A stretch of 64,000 nucleotides of DNA, taken from the NCBI RefSeq assembly GCF_001011115.1, contig NZ_CP008874.1, forward strand, positions 1,116,001 to 1,180,000, in the 5' to 3' direction. Made by a program: the position numbers and the translations under genes. The DNA comes from Halanaeroarchaeum sulfurireducens. GTDB lineage: Archaea > Halobacteriota > Halobacteria > Halobacteriales > Halobacteriaceae. How positions within the stretch are numbered: the first letter of the stretch is position 1; every line of letters begins with the position of its first letter. The notes beneath the pieces are model-generated. The model was given only the letters and a program-made list of their open reading frames with translations. It did no database searches and was not told the DNA's origin. Shown here piece by piece: positions 1 to 8,560 of this stretch.

Positions 1-2
1 CA

Positions 3-2270
3 ACCTACGAGGGAGAATCATTCGTGACGGACGACGATGGCGACGCCACGCTGGTATTCAGTGTAACGGAACTGGGAACGTTCGACACCGGTGCCACGCC
101 GGATGTGGCCTACGCGCAGGGTACAACGGCGGACGCTGATGGCAATCTTATGGCCAGTCAGACAATCACGGACACAACCGATGGTGCCGCTCCCGTGCTC
201 GTCTCGACATCGCCGGTCGATGGTGCAACCGGTGTTGGCACAGACACGAACCTGGTTACGACGCTCAGCGAATCAGTCGTCGCTGGATCGGGGAACGTCG
301 AGATCCGACAGTCGGCGGATGACTCGTTATTTGAGGCCATCAACATCACTGATCCCGGAAAGGTGGACATCACCGACGAGGTCGTGACCATCAATCCGGA
401 CGGAACTCTCACCGGGACCGTCGGGTACTACGTGACCGTCAACGCCACGGCCCTGGACGACACGGCAGGGAATTCCTATCCGGGTATCTCTGCGAATACA
501 ACGTGGAACTTCGAGACCGCGGATACCACCGCCCCATCGGTGACGGTCGAGCAACCGAACGGCGGTGAGCGTCTCGCCGGGGGGTCGCTGTACAACATCC
601 AGTGGACAGCGACGGATAATGTAGGTATCCAGGCGAATTCGACCGATCTGGCGTATTCGACCGACAGCGGCACGACCTGGACGACGATTGCGACCGGCGA
701 AACCAACGACGGCACGTATACCTGGACGGTACCTTCGATCGACAGTACGACCGCTCTCGTGCGGGTACAGGCAACGGATACGAGCGGCAACACGGGTCAG
801 GACGTGAGCGACAGCACGTTCGAGATCGACAGCACCGTGCCGGATCTGGCGGGCGCAACGACAGCCGACGTGGCTGGCGACGGGACCGTCGATCGGGTGA
901 TGGTCACGTTTAGGGAGCCGGTCGACGACGGGTCGATCGCAACCACCGACTTTTCGATGTCCATGGGGACCGTCGAAGCGGTCGCCACGGGGGCGACGGC
1001 CGACGACGCGTCCGTGGTGCTGACCGTCAGCGGCCTCGCCACCAACGACACGTCAGTCAACCCCTCCGTAACAGTAGCGGCCAGTTCCGTCGAGGATCTC
1101 GCGGGGAACGCGGGGCCGTCGACCGACACGGCGGTCACGGCGAGTGATGGGGCGGCCCCGGTGCTCCTCTCGGGAGTCACTGACGACGGGGATGCGAACG
1201 GGCAAATCGATCGCGTGACACTCACGTTCAGTGAGGGCGTGACGGGCGGAAGCACCTACGCCAGGGATTACAACGTCGTCGGTTACGACGGTGAGACGAT
1301 CAGGTCGGACGATGGTGACGAAACCCTGAACGTAACGGTCGTCGAATCGGGAACTGCGGACAGCGATGCGACGCCGGAAGTCACCTACACTCGCGGCACG
1401 AGTGCGGACGCTTCGGGAAATCTCGTTGCTAATCGAACCATCAGGGCGCGCGACGGTGTTGGGGATGACGATGGCAGTAGTGACGGGGATGACGATGATG
1501 GTAGCGTAAGTACTGGTGGCGGTGGTGGTGGATCCACATCGAGTGAATCCGAAGTGACCACCACAGAGACCGACGGTCAGGCGACGATCAACATCTACCG
1601 GCTCAGTCCAGGCGGTTCGGTCAACGTCGGGTTCAGCCAAGTGAATACGGAGACCGTCTCTCTCCAGGAAGTCAGCACATCTTTCGACATGGGAACGACC
1701 ATCGACAATACAATGACAGTACAGGTGAGTGAGACGCCACCTGCACACGTCCCGGAACCGGAGGGGGGTACCCACCTGGGATACACGACGATCGAAATTG
1801 AAGGCAACCTTGCCGATAGCGTCACCCAGGGTAAATTTACCTTCAACATCGACCCCGCCCGGCTCGAGGAACTGGATGCCGCTCCTGAGGACGTGAGCGT
1901 AATGCGGCACCACGACGGTGAGTGGCAGGAAGTGACCACCACTTCCATCGACGACACGACCTATCGAGTTACCACGCCGGGCTACTCCACCTTCGCGATC
2001 ACTGTGGCCCAAACGGCGGACATGACCACCACCGAGACCACGACCGTAACGGAGACGGAAACGACAACGGCAACCACGGAAACGACAACGGCAACCACGG
2101 AAACGACAACGGAAACCACGGAAACGACAACGGAAACCACGACCGCACCGGAAACGACGGCCGTAACGACGACCACGACGGCGACGTCGACCAGCACGCC
2201 AGGGTTTGGACCGGTGGTAGCGGTAATCGCGTTGTTGGTTTCCTTACTAATTACACGTAAACGAGCGTAA
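3..2270 (+). CDS. Large PGF-CTERM surface glycoprotein, C-terminal part (5' end outside window)
   Basis: The frame is open from base 3, and the residues before the first GTG (base 24) match a repeat unit seen again near 1260-1450, so the gene starts upstream of the window. About 755 residues are present. They contain Ig-like/Big_5-type units with the GATGVGTDTNL pattern, a unit beginning PNGGERLAGGSLYNIQW, and further 'D(G)DANGQIDRV' repeats. An Asp/Gly linker follows, then a PGF-pre-PGF type domain at about residues 530-670. The end is a Thr-rich stalk, a PGF motif near residue 733, a hydrophobic segment and basic residues (TRKRA). This is the archaeosortase A layout: the protein is exported, glycosylated on the Thr/Asn-rich stalk, and then anchored to lipid after cleavage. 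The ligand or role is unknown. Confidence 0.88.
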   Translation, partial: TYEGESFVTDDDGDATLVFSVTELGTFDTGATPDVAYAQGTTADADGNLMASQTITDTTDGAAPVLVSTSPVDGATGVGTDTNLVTTLSESVVAGSGNVEIRQSADDSLFEAINITDPGKVDITDEVVTINPDGTLTGTVGYYVTVNATALDDTAGNSYPGISANTTWNFETADTTAPSVTVEQPNGGERLAGGSLYNIQWTATDNVGIQANSTDLAYSTDSGTTWTTIATGETNDGTYTWTVPSIDSTTALVRVQATDTSGNTGQDVSDSTFEIDSTVPDLAGATTADVAGDGTVDRVMVTFREPVDDGSIATTDFSMSMGTVEAVATGATADDASVVLTVSGLATNDTSVNPSVTVAASSVEDLAGNAGPSTDTAVTASDGAAPVLLSGVTDDGDANGQIDRVTLTFSEGVTGGSTYARDYNVVGYDGETIRSDDGDETLNVTVVESGTADSDATPEVTYTRGTSADASGNLVANRTIRARDGVGDDDGSSDGDDDDGSVSTGGGGGGSTSSESEVTTTETDGQATINIYRLSPGGSVNVGFSQVNTETVSLQEVSTSFDMGTTIDNTMTVQVSETPPAHVPEPEGGTHLGYTTIEIEGNLADSVTQGKFTFNIDPARLEELDAAPEDVSVMRHHDGEWQEVTTTSIDDTTYRVTTPGYSTFAITVAQTADMTTTETTTVTETETTTATTETTTATTETTTETTETTTETTTAPETTAVTTTTTATSTSTPGFGPVVAVIALLVSLLITRKRA
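2056..2139 (+). repeat. 21-bp tandem repeat, four units (Thr-rich stalk)
   Basis: Four consecutive 21-bp units encode seven-residue TETTTAT or TETTTET blocks in the stalk just before the PGF-CTERM signal. Units start at 2056, 2077, 2098 and 2119 and differ by one or two bases. Copy number could change in frame by slippage and alter stalk length. Confidence 0.85.
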
Positions 2271-2589
2271 GTCCGCTATGCTTTTTCTCAACTGATTATT
2301 TCTCCCAGTGCTGAATTCGCGCGTTCTATTCAGCAGCGACCGAATGTATCTATCTAGACAATGTCAAGGCCTTACTACTGAACTTAGACCTTATTTAGCA
2401 CGCATGTATTATTCCGATTATTGAGGTCTACTTCCGGAATTGGGATCTGAAAGTACAACTATCAATGTCTTCCGCTATTCATCTTCCACGTCACGCCTTC
2501 AGTCGCCGACCTCATGGACTGTTTCCACCCACTCAAACGATACCCGCTGCAGCACTATGTTTATACCGCTCGACAGACTTCTTACCAGT
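2271..2589. other. AT-rich intergenic stretch with a possible terminator hairpin
   Basis: I see no convincing gene in these 319 bases, which are visibly AT-richer than the flanks. A T-run follows the surface-protein stop (about 2281-2287). An inverted repeat GCTGAAT/ATTCAGC lies at 2310-2316 and 2328-2334 and could end its transcript. A TATA-like TTTATA at 2560-2565 belongs to the small ORF that follows. Confidence 0.5.
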
Positions 2590-2694
2590 ATGAGCCTCGA
2601 AGAGACGGTTGACTACCTCGCTCAGGAACTTGACCTCGAGCGGAGTGAACACGTCCGTGAGGTCGGTCAGTCGGTCGCTGAGCTTCGCGACTGA
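2590..2694 (+). CDS. Small leaderless ORF, 34 aa, unknown function
   Basis: This short acidic ORF begins MSLEETVDYLAQELDLERS and ends VAELRD. I start it at 2590 rather than at the in-frame ATG at 2440, because TTTATA at 2560-2565 lies about 28 nt upstream, the spacing expected for a leaderless haloarchaeal transcript. The N-terminal part of the longer frame is Ser/Thr-rich and looks non-coding. The predicted peptide is helical and could be an antitoxin-like or regulatory peptide, but I do not recognise a family. Its stop abuts the stop of an opposing frame (TGATCA at 2692-2697). Confidence 0.4.
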   Translation: MSLEETVDYLAQELDLERSEHVREVGQSVAELRD

Positions 2695-3068
2695 TCAGAA
2701 GATTTCTCTGAAGTCTCGTTCGACGAGTCCGTCCTCCAGATACGTGATGAACTCTTGTTTCGTTGGCCCTTGATGGTCGAGTAGATCCTCCCGACCTGCA
2801 CGTTCAAGGACTGCACGAGCGAAGTCCGTACAGTACGATTCGTGCTGCCCAGCGTACTCTGAAAGGGCGTCTCGCCAGTGCATATCCAGTCGAACTCGGC
2901 CAAACGGATTTGGATACCATCTTTCCGTTCGACGAGGTCGACGCTCAGCTCTTCGAGCAAGTGCGAGCCGAATACCCAACGTCCGAAGCCGAAGAAGGAA
3001 GGCAAACGCTGGGTCTGGATTGCAAAAAGACTCGATTCGTACCCTCTATTCAGCAATAGACCTCTCAA
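2695..3068 (-). pseudogene. Probable decayed coding region
   Basis: Two overlapping minus-strand frames look partly protein-like. One gives a 3' part with ALSEYAGQHESYCTDFARAV and LEDGLVERDFREIF, ending at 2695. The other has LEELSVDLVERKDGIQIRLA further upstream. A frameshift between them near 2880-2900 would join them, which suggests a decayed gene. The base composition is lower in GC than the core genes. The family is not recognised. It may be debris of the same mobile element as the ATPase remnant just upstream on the same strand. Confidence 0.3.
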
Positions 3069-3109
3069 AAGAGCGAAGACAGGGTCTCATCACGCGGAGG
3101 TCGCAGCTA

Positions 3110-3673
3110 TCACCAGGACCAGGGCGAATAGTCGTCCGGATCGTAGGAAACTGCAGTCTCCGGCACCTCGGTCAGCGTGTATTTCAACGCCTCCCCGCGG
3201 TCGTCGATCATCCGCTCGTATACCTCGGCGGTCTTCAAGCCGGTCTTGAAGACGAACTCGGTCGTGAGCTGCGAGCGCCGCATGTCCTTGTAGATGTCCA
3301 TGCCGGAGTGGCCGATGTGGATCGCGTCGACGTTCACCTTCGCGAACCGCTTCACCAGCGGCAGGTACTGCGTCGCCACCTCGTGTGACTGCGTTCGTGC
3401 GTCGAGGTGTGTGCTGCACTCGTCGAAGTGCCACCAGACCGGCGTCTCGGGTGCGATCTCGGGTGGCTCTCCCTGTACGCCGCCCGTCTCGACGTATCGC
3501 TCGTCGCCGAAGACCAGCGCGCGAAACGCCTCGATATCGGTCACGACGTGATCGGCCCCCTCCAGGGTCCGCATGTTCGTCACGACGGCGTGCTCTCGCT
3601 CGCGTCGTAATCGAGCTCGACGAACTTCCGCTCGACCCTGGCGAGACTGCTGCCAGTCGATAACGCCCACCAC
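3110..3673 (-). pseudogene. 3' remnant of a virus/plasmid-type P-loop ATPase (Zot/FtsK-like)
   Basis: The frame carries a Walker-B-like strand (TPVWWHFDE), then conserved-looking text such as HLDARTQSHEVATQYLPLV, VNVDAIHIGHSGMDIYKDM and a tail rich in Asp and Trp (YDPDDYSPWSW). This resembles the C-terminal half of ATP-binding proteins found in haloarchaeal proviruses and plasmids. No Walker A region is present. Around 3593-3600 the coding sense moves to another frame: a different minus frame just upstream reads LARVERKFVELDYDASES before a stop. The gene is therefore both 5'-truncated and frameshifted. The family assignment is from memory of similar proteins and is tentative. Confidence 0.5.
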
Positions 3674-3841
3674 CTCCGGACGGCAGATTGCCCGGAAAAG
3701 TGGCGAGGCTCCTCATGCCCCTTTTTTAAACCTGGCTCTGAACAATATATTAGGAGCCAGTGAGTGGTTTTGAATGCGGCCTGCCAAGACGCGGCCGAAC
3801 AAACACTTAATGGTTAGCCTATCAACTCCTGTTGCAGGACG

Positions 3842-5509
3842 ATGAATGCGATCTTTCTCAGCCACATTCTCATCTTCACCACGTCTGCGATCGTCTGTCT
3901 CGCCAGCATCCCGCGCGCCCGGACGATCCAGCACCCAGGGTCGCGCCGCGGGTTCGTCGTCTTTCTCAGTTCTGTGGCCCTCTGGTCGGGCGGATACGTC
4001 GGTTACCTCCTCGCCCCGACCGAGTGGGGTAAACTCGGGTTCTACATCCTCGGGTTCGTTTTCGCGTTCGTGGCCGTCGGGGCCTTTCTCTATTTCAGTG
4101 CCGCCTACACGGGCCGTCCGCCGGGACAAATGCCGTACCAGAACGCCGCAATTGGCGTGTTTTTCCTCATTATCCTCTTGAAGGCCACGAACCCGCTGCA
4201 CACTCTCTATTTCACGTCCGAATGGACCAGCGAACCGTTTCCCCATCTCGCGATCCACCACGAAATGCTGTACTGGGTCGTACTGGGACTCTCCTACGCG
4301 CTCATCGCGGTGGGCTTTTTCATGCTGATCGAGCGGTTCTATCACACTGGCACCGATAGTCGCCCACTCGTTGTCCTCCTCGCGTTGACCGGTCTGCCCG
4401 CCGGGGCGACGATTCTGGGCGATCAGATACCGGGGCTTCTGCCATTGATGTACGAACCGCCCGGCGTCGCCCTGTTCGCCGTTGGAACGCTGTTCGTCTA
4501 CAAGCAACGGTTCGAGGCGATCCGATTGACCGGCGAGAGCGAGGAACCGGCGATCTTTCTCGACACGGACGGTCGGATCAGGGACTACAATCAGCGAGCA
4601 CGGACCATTTTTCCAGCCCTCGAGGGCTCGATCGGGAAAACGGTCGAGTCCGTGAGTTCGTCGCTCGCTGACACCCTGGCGGAGAGAGGGGTGATTACGG
4701 TATCCGATGGTGACACGCGATACTACGAAATATCGACCACTCCATTCGCGGTCGGCGATGTGCCGACCGGACGGTTGGTGACGATCACCGACGTTACCGA
4801 CCGCGAGACCTACCGCCGGCAACTCGAGGCGAAAACCGAGCAGCTGGAGGCGCTGAATCGGGTTGTGCGACACGACATCCGAAACGACATGGCCGTCATT
4901 CTCGGGTGGGCCGAGACGCTGACGGACCACGTCGACGAGGAGGGAAGAGACGCGCTCGATAAAGTGCTGAAGAAATCCAGACACGTAATCGAATTGACTA
5001 GAGTGGCGCGGGACTTCGTCGAGTCGCTCTCACAGGAGGAAGCTCTGGAGCTGGACTCCGTCGATCTGGCCCAGCGGATCGAAACGGAACTCGAAGCGGT
5101 ACGTGATTCCTCCGAGGACGCTCACCTTCGCGTGGAGGGCGACCTTCCGCGAGTCTCAGTTCAGGCCAACGAGATGCTCTCGTCCGTTTTCAGGAACCTC
5201 CTCGAAAACGCCGTTCGACACAACGACGAGGACACTCCCGAAATCACGGTCTCGTGTGAGGAAGGCCCGGAGTCGGTTCGCGTTCGCATCGCAGACAACG
5301 GGCCGGGGATCCCCGACGAACGCAAGGAGAAAATCTTCGGGAAGGGCGAGAAAGGGCTCGATAGCCCGGGCACGGGAATCGGCTTGTATCTCGTCCACAC
5401 CCTCGTCGATCGGTACGACGGTGACGTCTGGGTGGAGGACAACGAGCCAAAGGGATCGATCTTCGTCGTGGAACTGCCGAAATCGGAACCCGATGACGAG
5501 CGCACGTGA
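3842..5509 (+). CDS. Membrane sensor histidine kinase (7TM-PAS-HisKA-HATPase)
   Basis: The 555-residue sensor kinase has an N-terminal block of about seven membrane helices (residues 1-225) of the histidine-kinase 7TM type. A PAS domain follows (about 230-325), then a HisKA dimerisation domain with the H-box VVRHDIRND, phospho-acceptor His344. The HATPase domain shows the N box (NLLENAVRHND), G1 (DNGPGIP) and G2 (GTGIGLYL). The sensor input is unknown. No response regulator is adjacent, so this is an orphan kinase, common in haloarchaea. A TATA-like CACTTAATGG near 3805-3814 lies about 30 nt before the ATG, so the transcript is probably leaderless. Confidence 0.93.
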   Translation: MNAIFLSHILIFTTSAIVCLASIPRARTIQHPGSRRGFVVFLSSVALWSGGYVGYLLAPTEWGKLGFYILGFVFAFVAVGAFLYFSAAYTGRPPGQMPYQNAAIGVFFLIILLKATNPLHTLYFTSEWTSEPFPHLAIHHEMLYWVVLGLSYALIAVGFFMLIERFYHTGTDSRPLVVLLALTGLPAGATILGDQIPGLLPLMYEPPGVALFAVGTLFVYKQRFEAIRLTGESEEPAIFLDTDGRIRDYNQRARTIFPALEGSIGKTVESVSSSLADTLAERGVITVSDGDTRYYEISTTPFAVGDVPTGRLVTITDVTDRETYRRQLEAKTEQLEALNRVVRHDIRNDMAVILGWAETLTDHVDEEGRDALDKVLKKSRHVIELTRVARDFVESLSQEEALELDSVDLAQRIETELEAVRDSSEDAHLRVEGDLPRVSVQANEMLSSVFRNLLENAVRHNDEDTPEITVSCEEGPESVRVRIADNGPGIPDERKEKIFGKGEKGLDSPGTGIGLYLVHTLVDRYDGDVWVEDNEPKGSIFVVELPKSEPDDERT

Positions 5510-5522
5510 ACCCAATCCGACT

Positions 5523-5539
5523 CACTGTGACGCACAGTG
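5523..5539. terminator. Perfect hairpin between convergent genes
   Basis: CACTGTG, a 3-nt loop and CACAGTG form a perfect 7-bp stem. It sits in the 75-bp gap between the convergent histidine kinase and flavoprotein genes, and may end transcripts from both sides. Confidence 0.45.
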
Positions 5540-5584
5540 TGTCCCGTATTCTGCCGATTCAGGGGCCGAAGGTGGTCGTCCTCA

Positions 5585-6910
5585 TCAGACGTTGGCGTCC
5601 GAAATCAGAGTGGCCGTGTTCCGACCGGCGAGCGCGCTGAACTCCATCGAGGTCATGAGCGATTCGATCGCGTTCGGGTAATACAACTGGTCTGCGAGTT
5701 CGAACGGGGGCCGATCGATACCTGGATCGAACCGGGGGAATCCCTGCCATGACTTCGAGGCAACCACCTCGTAGCTCGTGAACAACCGAGACAGGAGATC
5801 CTTAGTCGGTTCAGTCGGCGTCTCGAGTTCGTACAGTGTCCCGGGGACCCCCTCCACGCTCCCCATCGATGCCAAGAGCGTGAACGGTACGTCGGGATCG
5901 TCGGCGGCAGCCACCAGGTCCGGGATCGACTCCGTCCCGAAATAATTCGTGTCGAGCGTTCCGGCAACGAAACTCAGATGGTTCGTGTGGTAGGGGCGCT
6001 CGGGCGGTGCATCGACACCGTCGAACGTCAGATCGGTTCGTTCGTAGGGGGCCGCAAGCACTGCAGCGTCGACTGCTGTCGTGCCGTCGTCGTGATGGAT
6101 CCGGTACCCATCCGTCTCGCGCTCGATCGTTTGCACCGCGGTCTCCGTCTCGACGTCTGCGGCGCTCTCATCGAGCAGTGTTTCGACGAGCGTCGCATTC
6201 CCGCCCTCGATAGCGAACGGGTCGCCCCCGCTCGCGCCCATGCTAAGGAAACCGTACAGCCCGCCGAACGCGTGAATCGACGGTTCCTGTCCCAGCGTGG
6301 TCTGGGTCGTCGCGGCGAGGACTTCCTCGATGCACTGCTCGGCGATACCGGCATCGGTCAACTGCTCCCGGGCCGTGCGACGACACCAGTCGCCCATCCC
6401 CCACTTCTCGGTGAGTTCCGTCACCGTTCGAACGCTCTCGCCCGCCGCGATCTGCTCGGATAGTTCGCCGAGTTGCTCCTCGAGGGCCGACCCCTCCTGG
6501 AAGAGCCGATACAGCGAGAGTGGATACGATCCGAGGAGGTGGCCGACCGAACTGAACAGCGAGTCCTCGAGGTTGACGGCGAACGACTCCCCGTCCCAGA
6601 TTCCGATCGTGGTCTCCCGGCCCATCGCCGGCGGATCCGAACCGGTGACGTCGAGGGGATCGGCTCGGTTCAGGTCGAATTCCTCGACGAACCCCATGCA
6701 AAACGGGTCGTCGGTGTGGAGGTACTTGCCGCCGATCTCGAATGTGCGGTCGCCGATGGTGGCCGTTTGCAGTCGGCCCCCGACGTCTTCGTTCCGTTCG
6801 AACACCACGACGTCAGCCGCTGACCGGTCCTGCGAGACGAAATAGGCAGTTGCAGCTCCCGTGATCCCGGCACCAACGATGCCAATCCGACCAGAGTCAC
6901 TTCCCGTCAC
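5585..6910 (-). CDS. FAD-dependent amine-oxidase/prenylcysteine-oxidase-like protein
   Basis: The N-terminus has a Rossmann FAD-binding motif (IGIVGAGITGAATA), followed by FERNEDVGGRLQT, typical of amine oxidase and prenylcysteine lyase-like flavoproteins. The Pro-rich C-terminal region (FPRFDPGIDRPPF) and YYPNAIESLMTSMEFSALAGRN resemble the FAD-closing motif of the family. I chose the GTG at 6910 (VTGSDSGRIGIVGAG). The 25 residues before it, back to an ATG at 6985, are low-complexity and unlike the family. The substrate is not predictable. It converges with the histidine kinase and stands alone. Confidence 0.82.
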   Translation of the reverse strand: MTGSDSGRIGIVGAGITGAATAYFVSQDRSAADVVVFERNEDVGGRLQTATIGDRTFEIGGKYLHTDDPFCMGFVEEFDLNRADPLDVTGSDPPAMGRETTIGIWDGESFAVNLEDSLFSSVGHLLGSYPLSLYRLFQEGSALEEQLGELSEQIAAGESVRTVTELTEKWGMGDWCRRTAREQLTDAGIAEQCIEEVLAATTQTTLGQEPSIHAFGGLYGFLSMGASGGDPFAIEGGNATLVETLLDESAADVETETAVQTIERETDGYRIHHDDGTTAVDAAVLAAPYERTDLTFDGVDAPPERPYHTNHLSFVAGTLDTNYFGTESIPDLVAAADDPDVPFTLLASMGSVEGVPGTLYELETPTEPTKDLLSRLFTSYEVVASKSWQGFPRFDPGIDRPPFELADQLYYPNAIESLMTSMEFSALAGRNTATLISDANV

Positions 6911-7338
6911 GCGTTGATCGTGCGATCGGTGTCCCCAATAGGATTGTGCTTTGAGGTGTCGGCATTCGGGTGCCGGCGAGGGCACCGTGGGGGCGAATAC
7001 GAGGAGGGAGATCCGGTTCGTGAGATCCCGCCCGTGAAGGCGCTCTGGGAGCGTGCCGGAGAGTCGAGTGGGTGCGAGTCAATTTTGGAGATTTTGGACT
7101 GGTGAGTGGTTCTGTGTGAGTGCGATTTGGCCAAGACGGTGTTTTTTGGATCGGGTCGGCGTCGGCAACGGAGACGTCTACCAAGGCGGGAGAAACGATC
7201 ACCGAACTACTGCTTGAGCACACGATTTCCGGTCTCGGCCCGCCCACTGATAGTGATGGTTTGGGATATGAGTAGACCCCGCGCCTTTCTCAACTGTTAA
7301 TATCATCTGGGATGAACGTTGATATGGATTGACAACAG
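6911..7338. other. Intergenic region with cupin promoter and inverted repeat
   Basis: No credible gene is visible in these 428 bases. Near the cupin start, a TATA-like GTTAATATC (7296-7304) is followed by the inverted repeat ATATCA (7300-7305) / TGATAT (7320-7325). The repeat would overlap the core promoter and transcription start, where an operator could act. Confidence 0.4.
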
Positions 7339-7692
7339 ATGACACGCATCTCCACCACCGAACTGTTCGAGCGATTCGACGAGGAAACCGACCGCCAGCA
7401 TTTCGAAGTGCTGGACGAGGAGTCAATGACGGTCGAGGTGGCTCGATACGCCGCCGGGACCGCCGAGCCGAAAAATCCGCACACCGGCGACGAGATTTAC
7501 TACATCATCTCAGGGTCCGGGATGGCCAGGGCGGGGGACGAGACCTATTCGGTTGAAGCCGGCGACGTGGTTTACGTCGAATCGGGTCTCGAACACGATA
7601 TTTTCAATATCGAGGAGGATATAACCGCCCTCCTCGTCCTGGCCGGGGAGAACCCTGCGGAATACACGATGCGCGAGGAGAGCGAAGAATAA
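7339..7692 (+). CDS. Single-domain cupin protein
   Basis: This 117-residue protein consists of one cupin barrel. Motif 1 is PHTGDEIYYIISGSG (His48, Glu52) and motif 2 is GDVVYVESGLEHDIFN (His86). Motif 1 lacks the usual second His, so metal binding would use a reduced ligand set (His48, Glu52, His86). The tail is acidic (REESEE), as expected of a haloarchaeal cytoplasmic protein. It is monocistronic. Small cupins can be isomerases, dioxygenases or sugar binders, and nothing here decides between them. Confidence 0.85.
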   Translation: MTRISTTELFERFDEETDRQHFEVLDEESMTVEVARYAAGTAEPKNPHTGDEIYYIISGSGMARAGDETYSVEAGDVVYVESGLEHDIFNIEEDITALLVLAGENPAEYTMREESEE

Positions 7693-7912
7693 GTCCACTA
7701 CGGCCTCAGCACGCCCCACACGTCCGGACGGCCGTGGGAGCTGTCGGATGCCGATATGGCTCGCTGGCGAATGAAGGATCGACTGTGGTTTTTTCGAAAC
7801 TCCGAGAACGCGGCAGTTCTAAGGACGTCTAAACCCATTAGATATGGCGGTCGTTGGCCGAATGCGGGGCTGAAGCGCTAGTTTGGCCTGTATTCTAACT
7901 GCACCCGCTGTA
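7693..7912. other. Intergenic, nothing recognised
   Basis: These 220 bases between the cupin and the small zinc-finger gene show no gene, hairpin or repeat that I can support. Confidence 0.4.
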
Positions 7913-8062
7913 TCAACTCCAGTTGATCCACGGGAACTGGGGGTTGGGCTCGGCACACCCCACATCGAGATCCAGGCACCGTTGACGCTCGTACTAGATC
8001 GCCATTCCGCAATAGTCGCAAATGTTGCTGTGCCCGTCACTCCGTGGGTATTCGGTATTCAT
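7913..8062 (-). pseudogene. Small zinc-finger protein gene with in-frame amber codon
   Basis: The ATG at 8060-8062 is preceded by a near-perfect Shine-Dalgarno GGAGGTG (about 8066-8072). The frame reads MNTEYPRSDGHSNICDYCGM-A-I, then TAG at 7994-7996, then continues open as YERQRCLDLDVGCAEPNPQF up to TGA at 7913-7915. The two halves together give a CxxC (Cys15, Cys18) and a later C-x6-C pair, a four-cysteine zinc-ribbon pattern typical of haloarchaeal microproteins. The stop splits the two knuckles. It may be a recent nonsense mutation, a sequencing error or translational readthrough. Unusually for this window, the start relies on an SD rather than a leaderless promoter. Confidence 0.5.
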
Positions 8063-8455
8063 GGTGCACCTCCTCGTTCCCTGAACTAATCGGCCGCAAG
8101 CGTAGACCCGCCACCATGGGCGAGGTGAACTCTTCTCGAAAAAGGAGCAAACGATTTTCCGATTCTGTTGCTATCGGCTGTTTGAGTGGTGCCACTCCCG
8201 TTTTTGAAAAGTTGATCACGAGGAAGGTTTCGACATGGACTCGGGGGAAGGTGAACCCAGAACCAGACGGTCGCCTCGCTCCGTTCGCACTGCGACTCTA
8301 GAGCTTCAACTCCCGCGTAGCTGTGCGGTCGCCCCCGGATTGGCGGTCGGGGAGCCGAAGGTTCGCGGTTGCGTGTTTTTGGTGCAGATTTTTGTGAGGA
8401 GGGTTCCCGCAGCGAGCGTTTGCGAGCGAGGAAACCCGACGAGTAAAAAGGTGCA
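8063..8455. other. Non-coding stretch containing a tRNA-end-like repeat
   Basis: No gene is recognised between the small zinc-finger gene and tRNA-Ala. It contains the degenerate copy of the tRNA 3' end described separately at 8235-8258. Confidence 0.4.
8235..8258. repeat. Degenerate copy of the tRNA-Ala 3' end (possible att remnant)
   Basis: These 24 bases match 8455-8478, which is the 3' end and T-arm of tRNA-Ala plus one flanking base, at 21 of 24 positions. The copy has the same orientation and lies 220 bp from the tRNA on its 3' side. A direct repeat of a tRNA 3' end is the usual mark left by tyrosine-recombinase integration, although no integrase is present here. Confidence 0.4.
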
Positions 8456-8527
8456 TGGACTCGGCGGGAGTTGAACCCGCGGCCTCTCCCATGCCAAGGG
8501 AGTGATCTACCACTGATCTACGAGCCC
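8456..8527 (-). tRNA. tRNA-Ala (GGC)
   Basis: The 72-nt cloverleaf is complete. The acceptor GGGCTCG/CGAGTCC holds the G3:U70 wobble pair that identifies alanine tRNAs. The D-stem is GATC/GATC, the anticodon stem CTCCC/GGGAG has loop TTGGCAT (anticodon GGC), and the T-arm is GCGGG-TTCAACT-CCCGC. The discriminator is A and the CCA end is not encoded. No intron is present. Confidence 0.96.
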
Positions 8528-8560
8528 TCGAACGCATCCATTTCTTGCACAGGTCGAGTG

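Noticed and set aside
2056-2139. Short tandem repeats considered as a CRISPR array
   Set aside because: Units are contiguous 21-bp codon repeats without spacers and lie inside a coding stalk region.
2763-3059. Plus-strand frame of 98 codons with some protein-like text (DTIFPFDEVDAQLFEQV)
   Set aside because: The opposite strand has better coding sense in this decayed region, and there is no promoter or family support for the plus frame.
3713-4984. Long open minus-strand frame of about 420 codons
   Set aside because: It is antisense to the histidine kinase, has a composition full of Arg, Gly and Gln without motifs, and arises from the GC-rich third positions of the real gene.
6911-7338. Possible genes in the gap before the cupin
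   Set aside because: Frames here are Ser/Pro/Arg-rich, lack a start with promoter or SD, and look like non-coding background.
7913-8062. Pyrrolysine or another reassigned meaning for the in-frame UAG
   Set aside because: Several clear genes here end in TAG (for example rps3ae at 11270, tfb at 34716 and the PLD gene at 15237), so UAG is a normal stop; only local readthrough or mutation remains.
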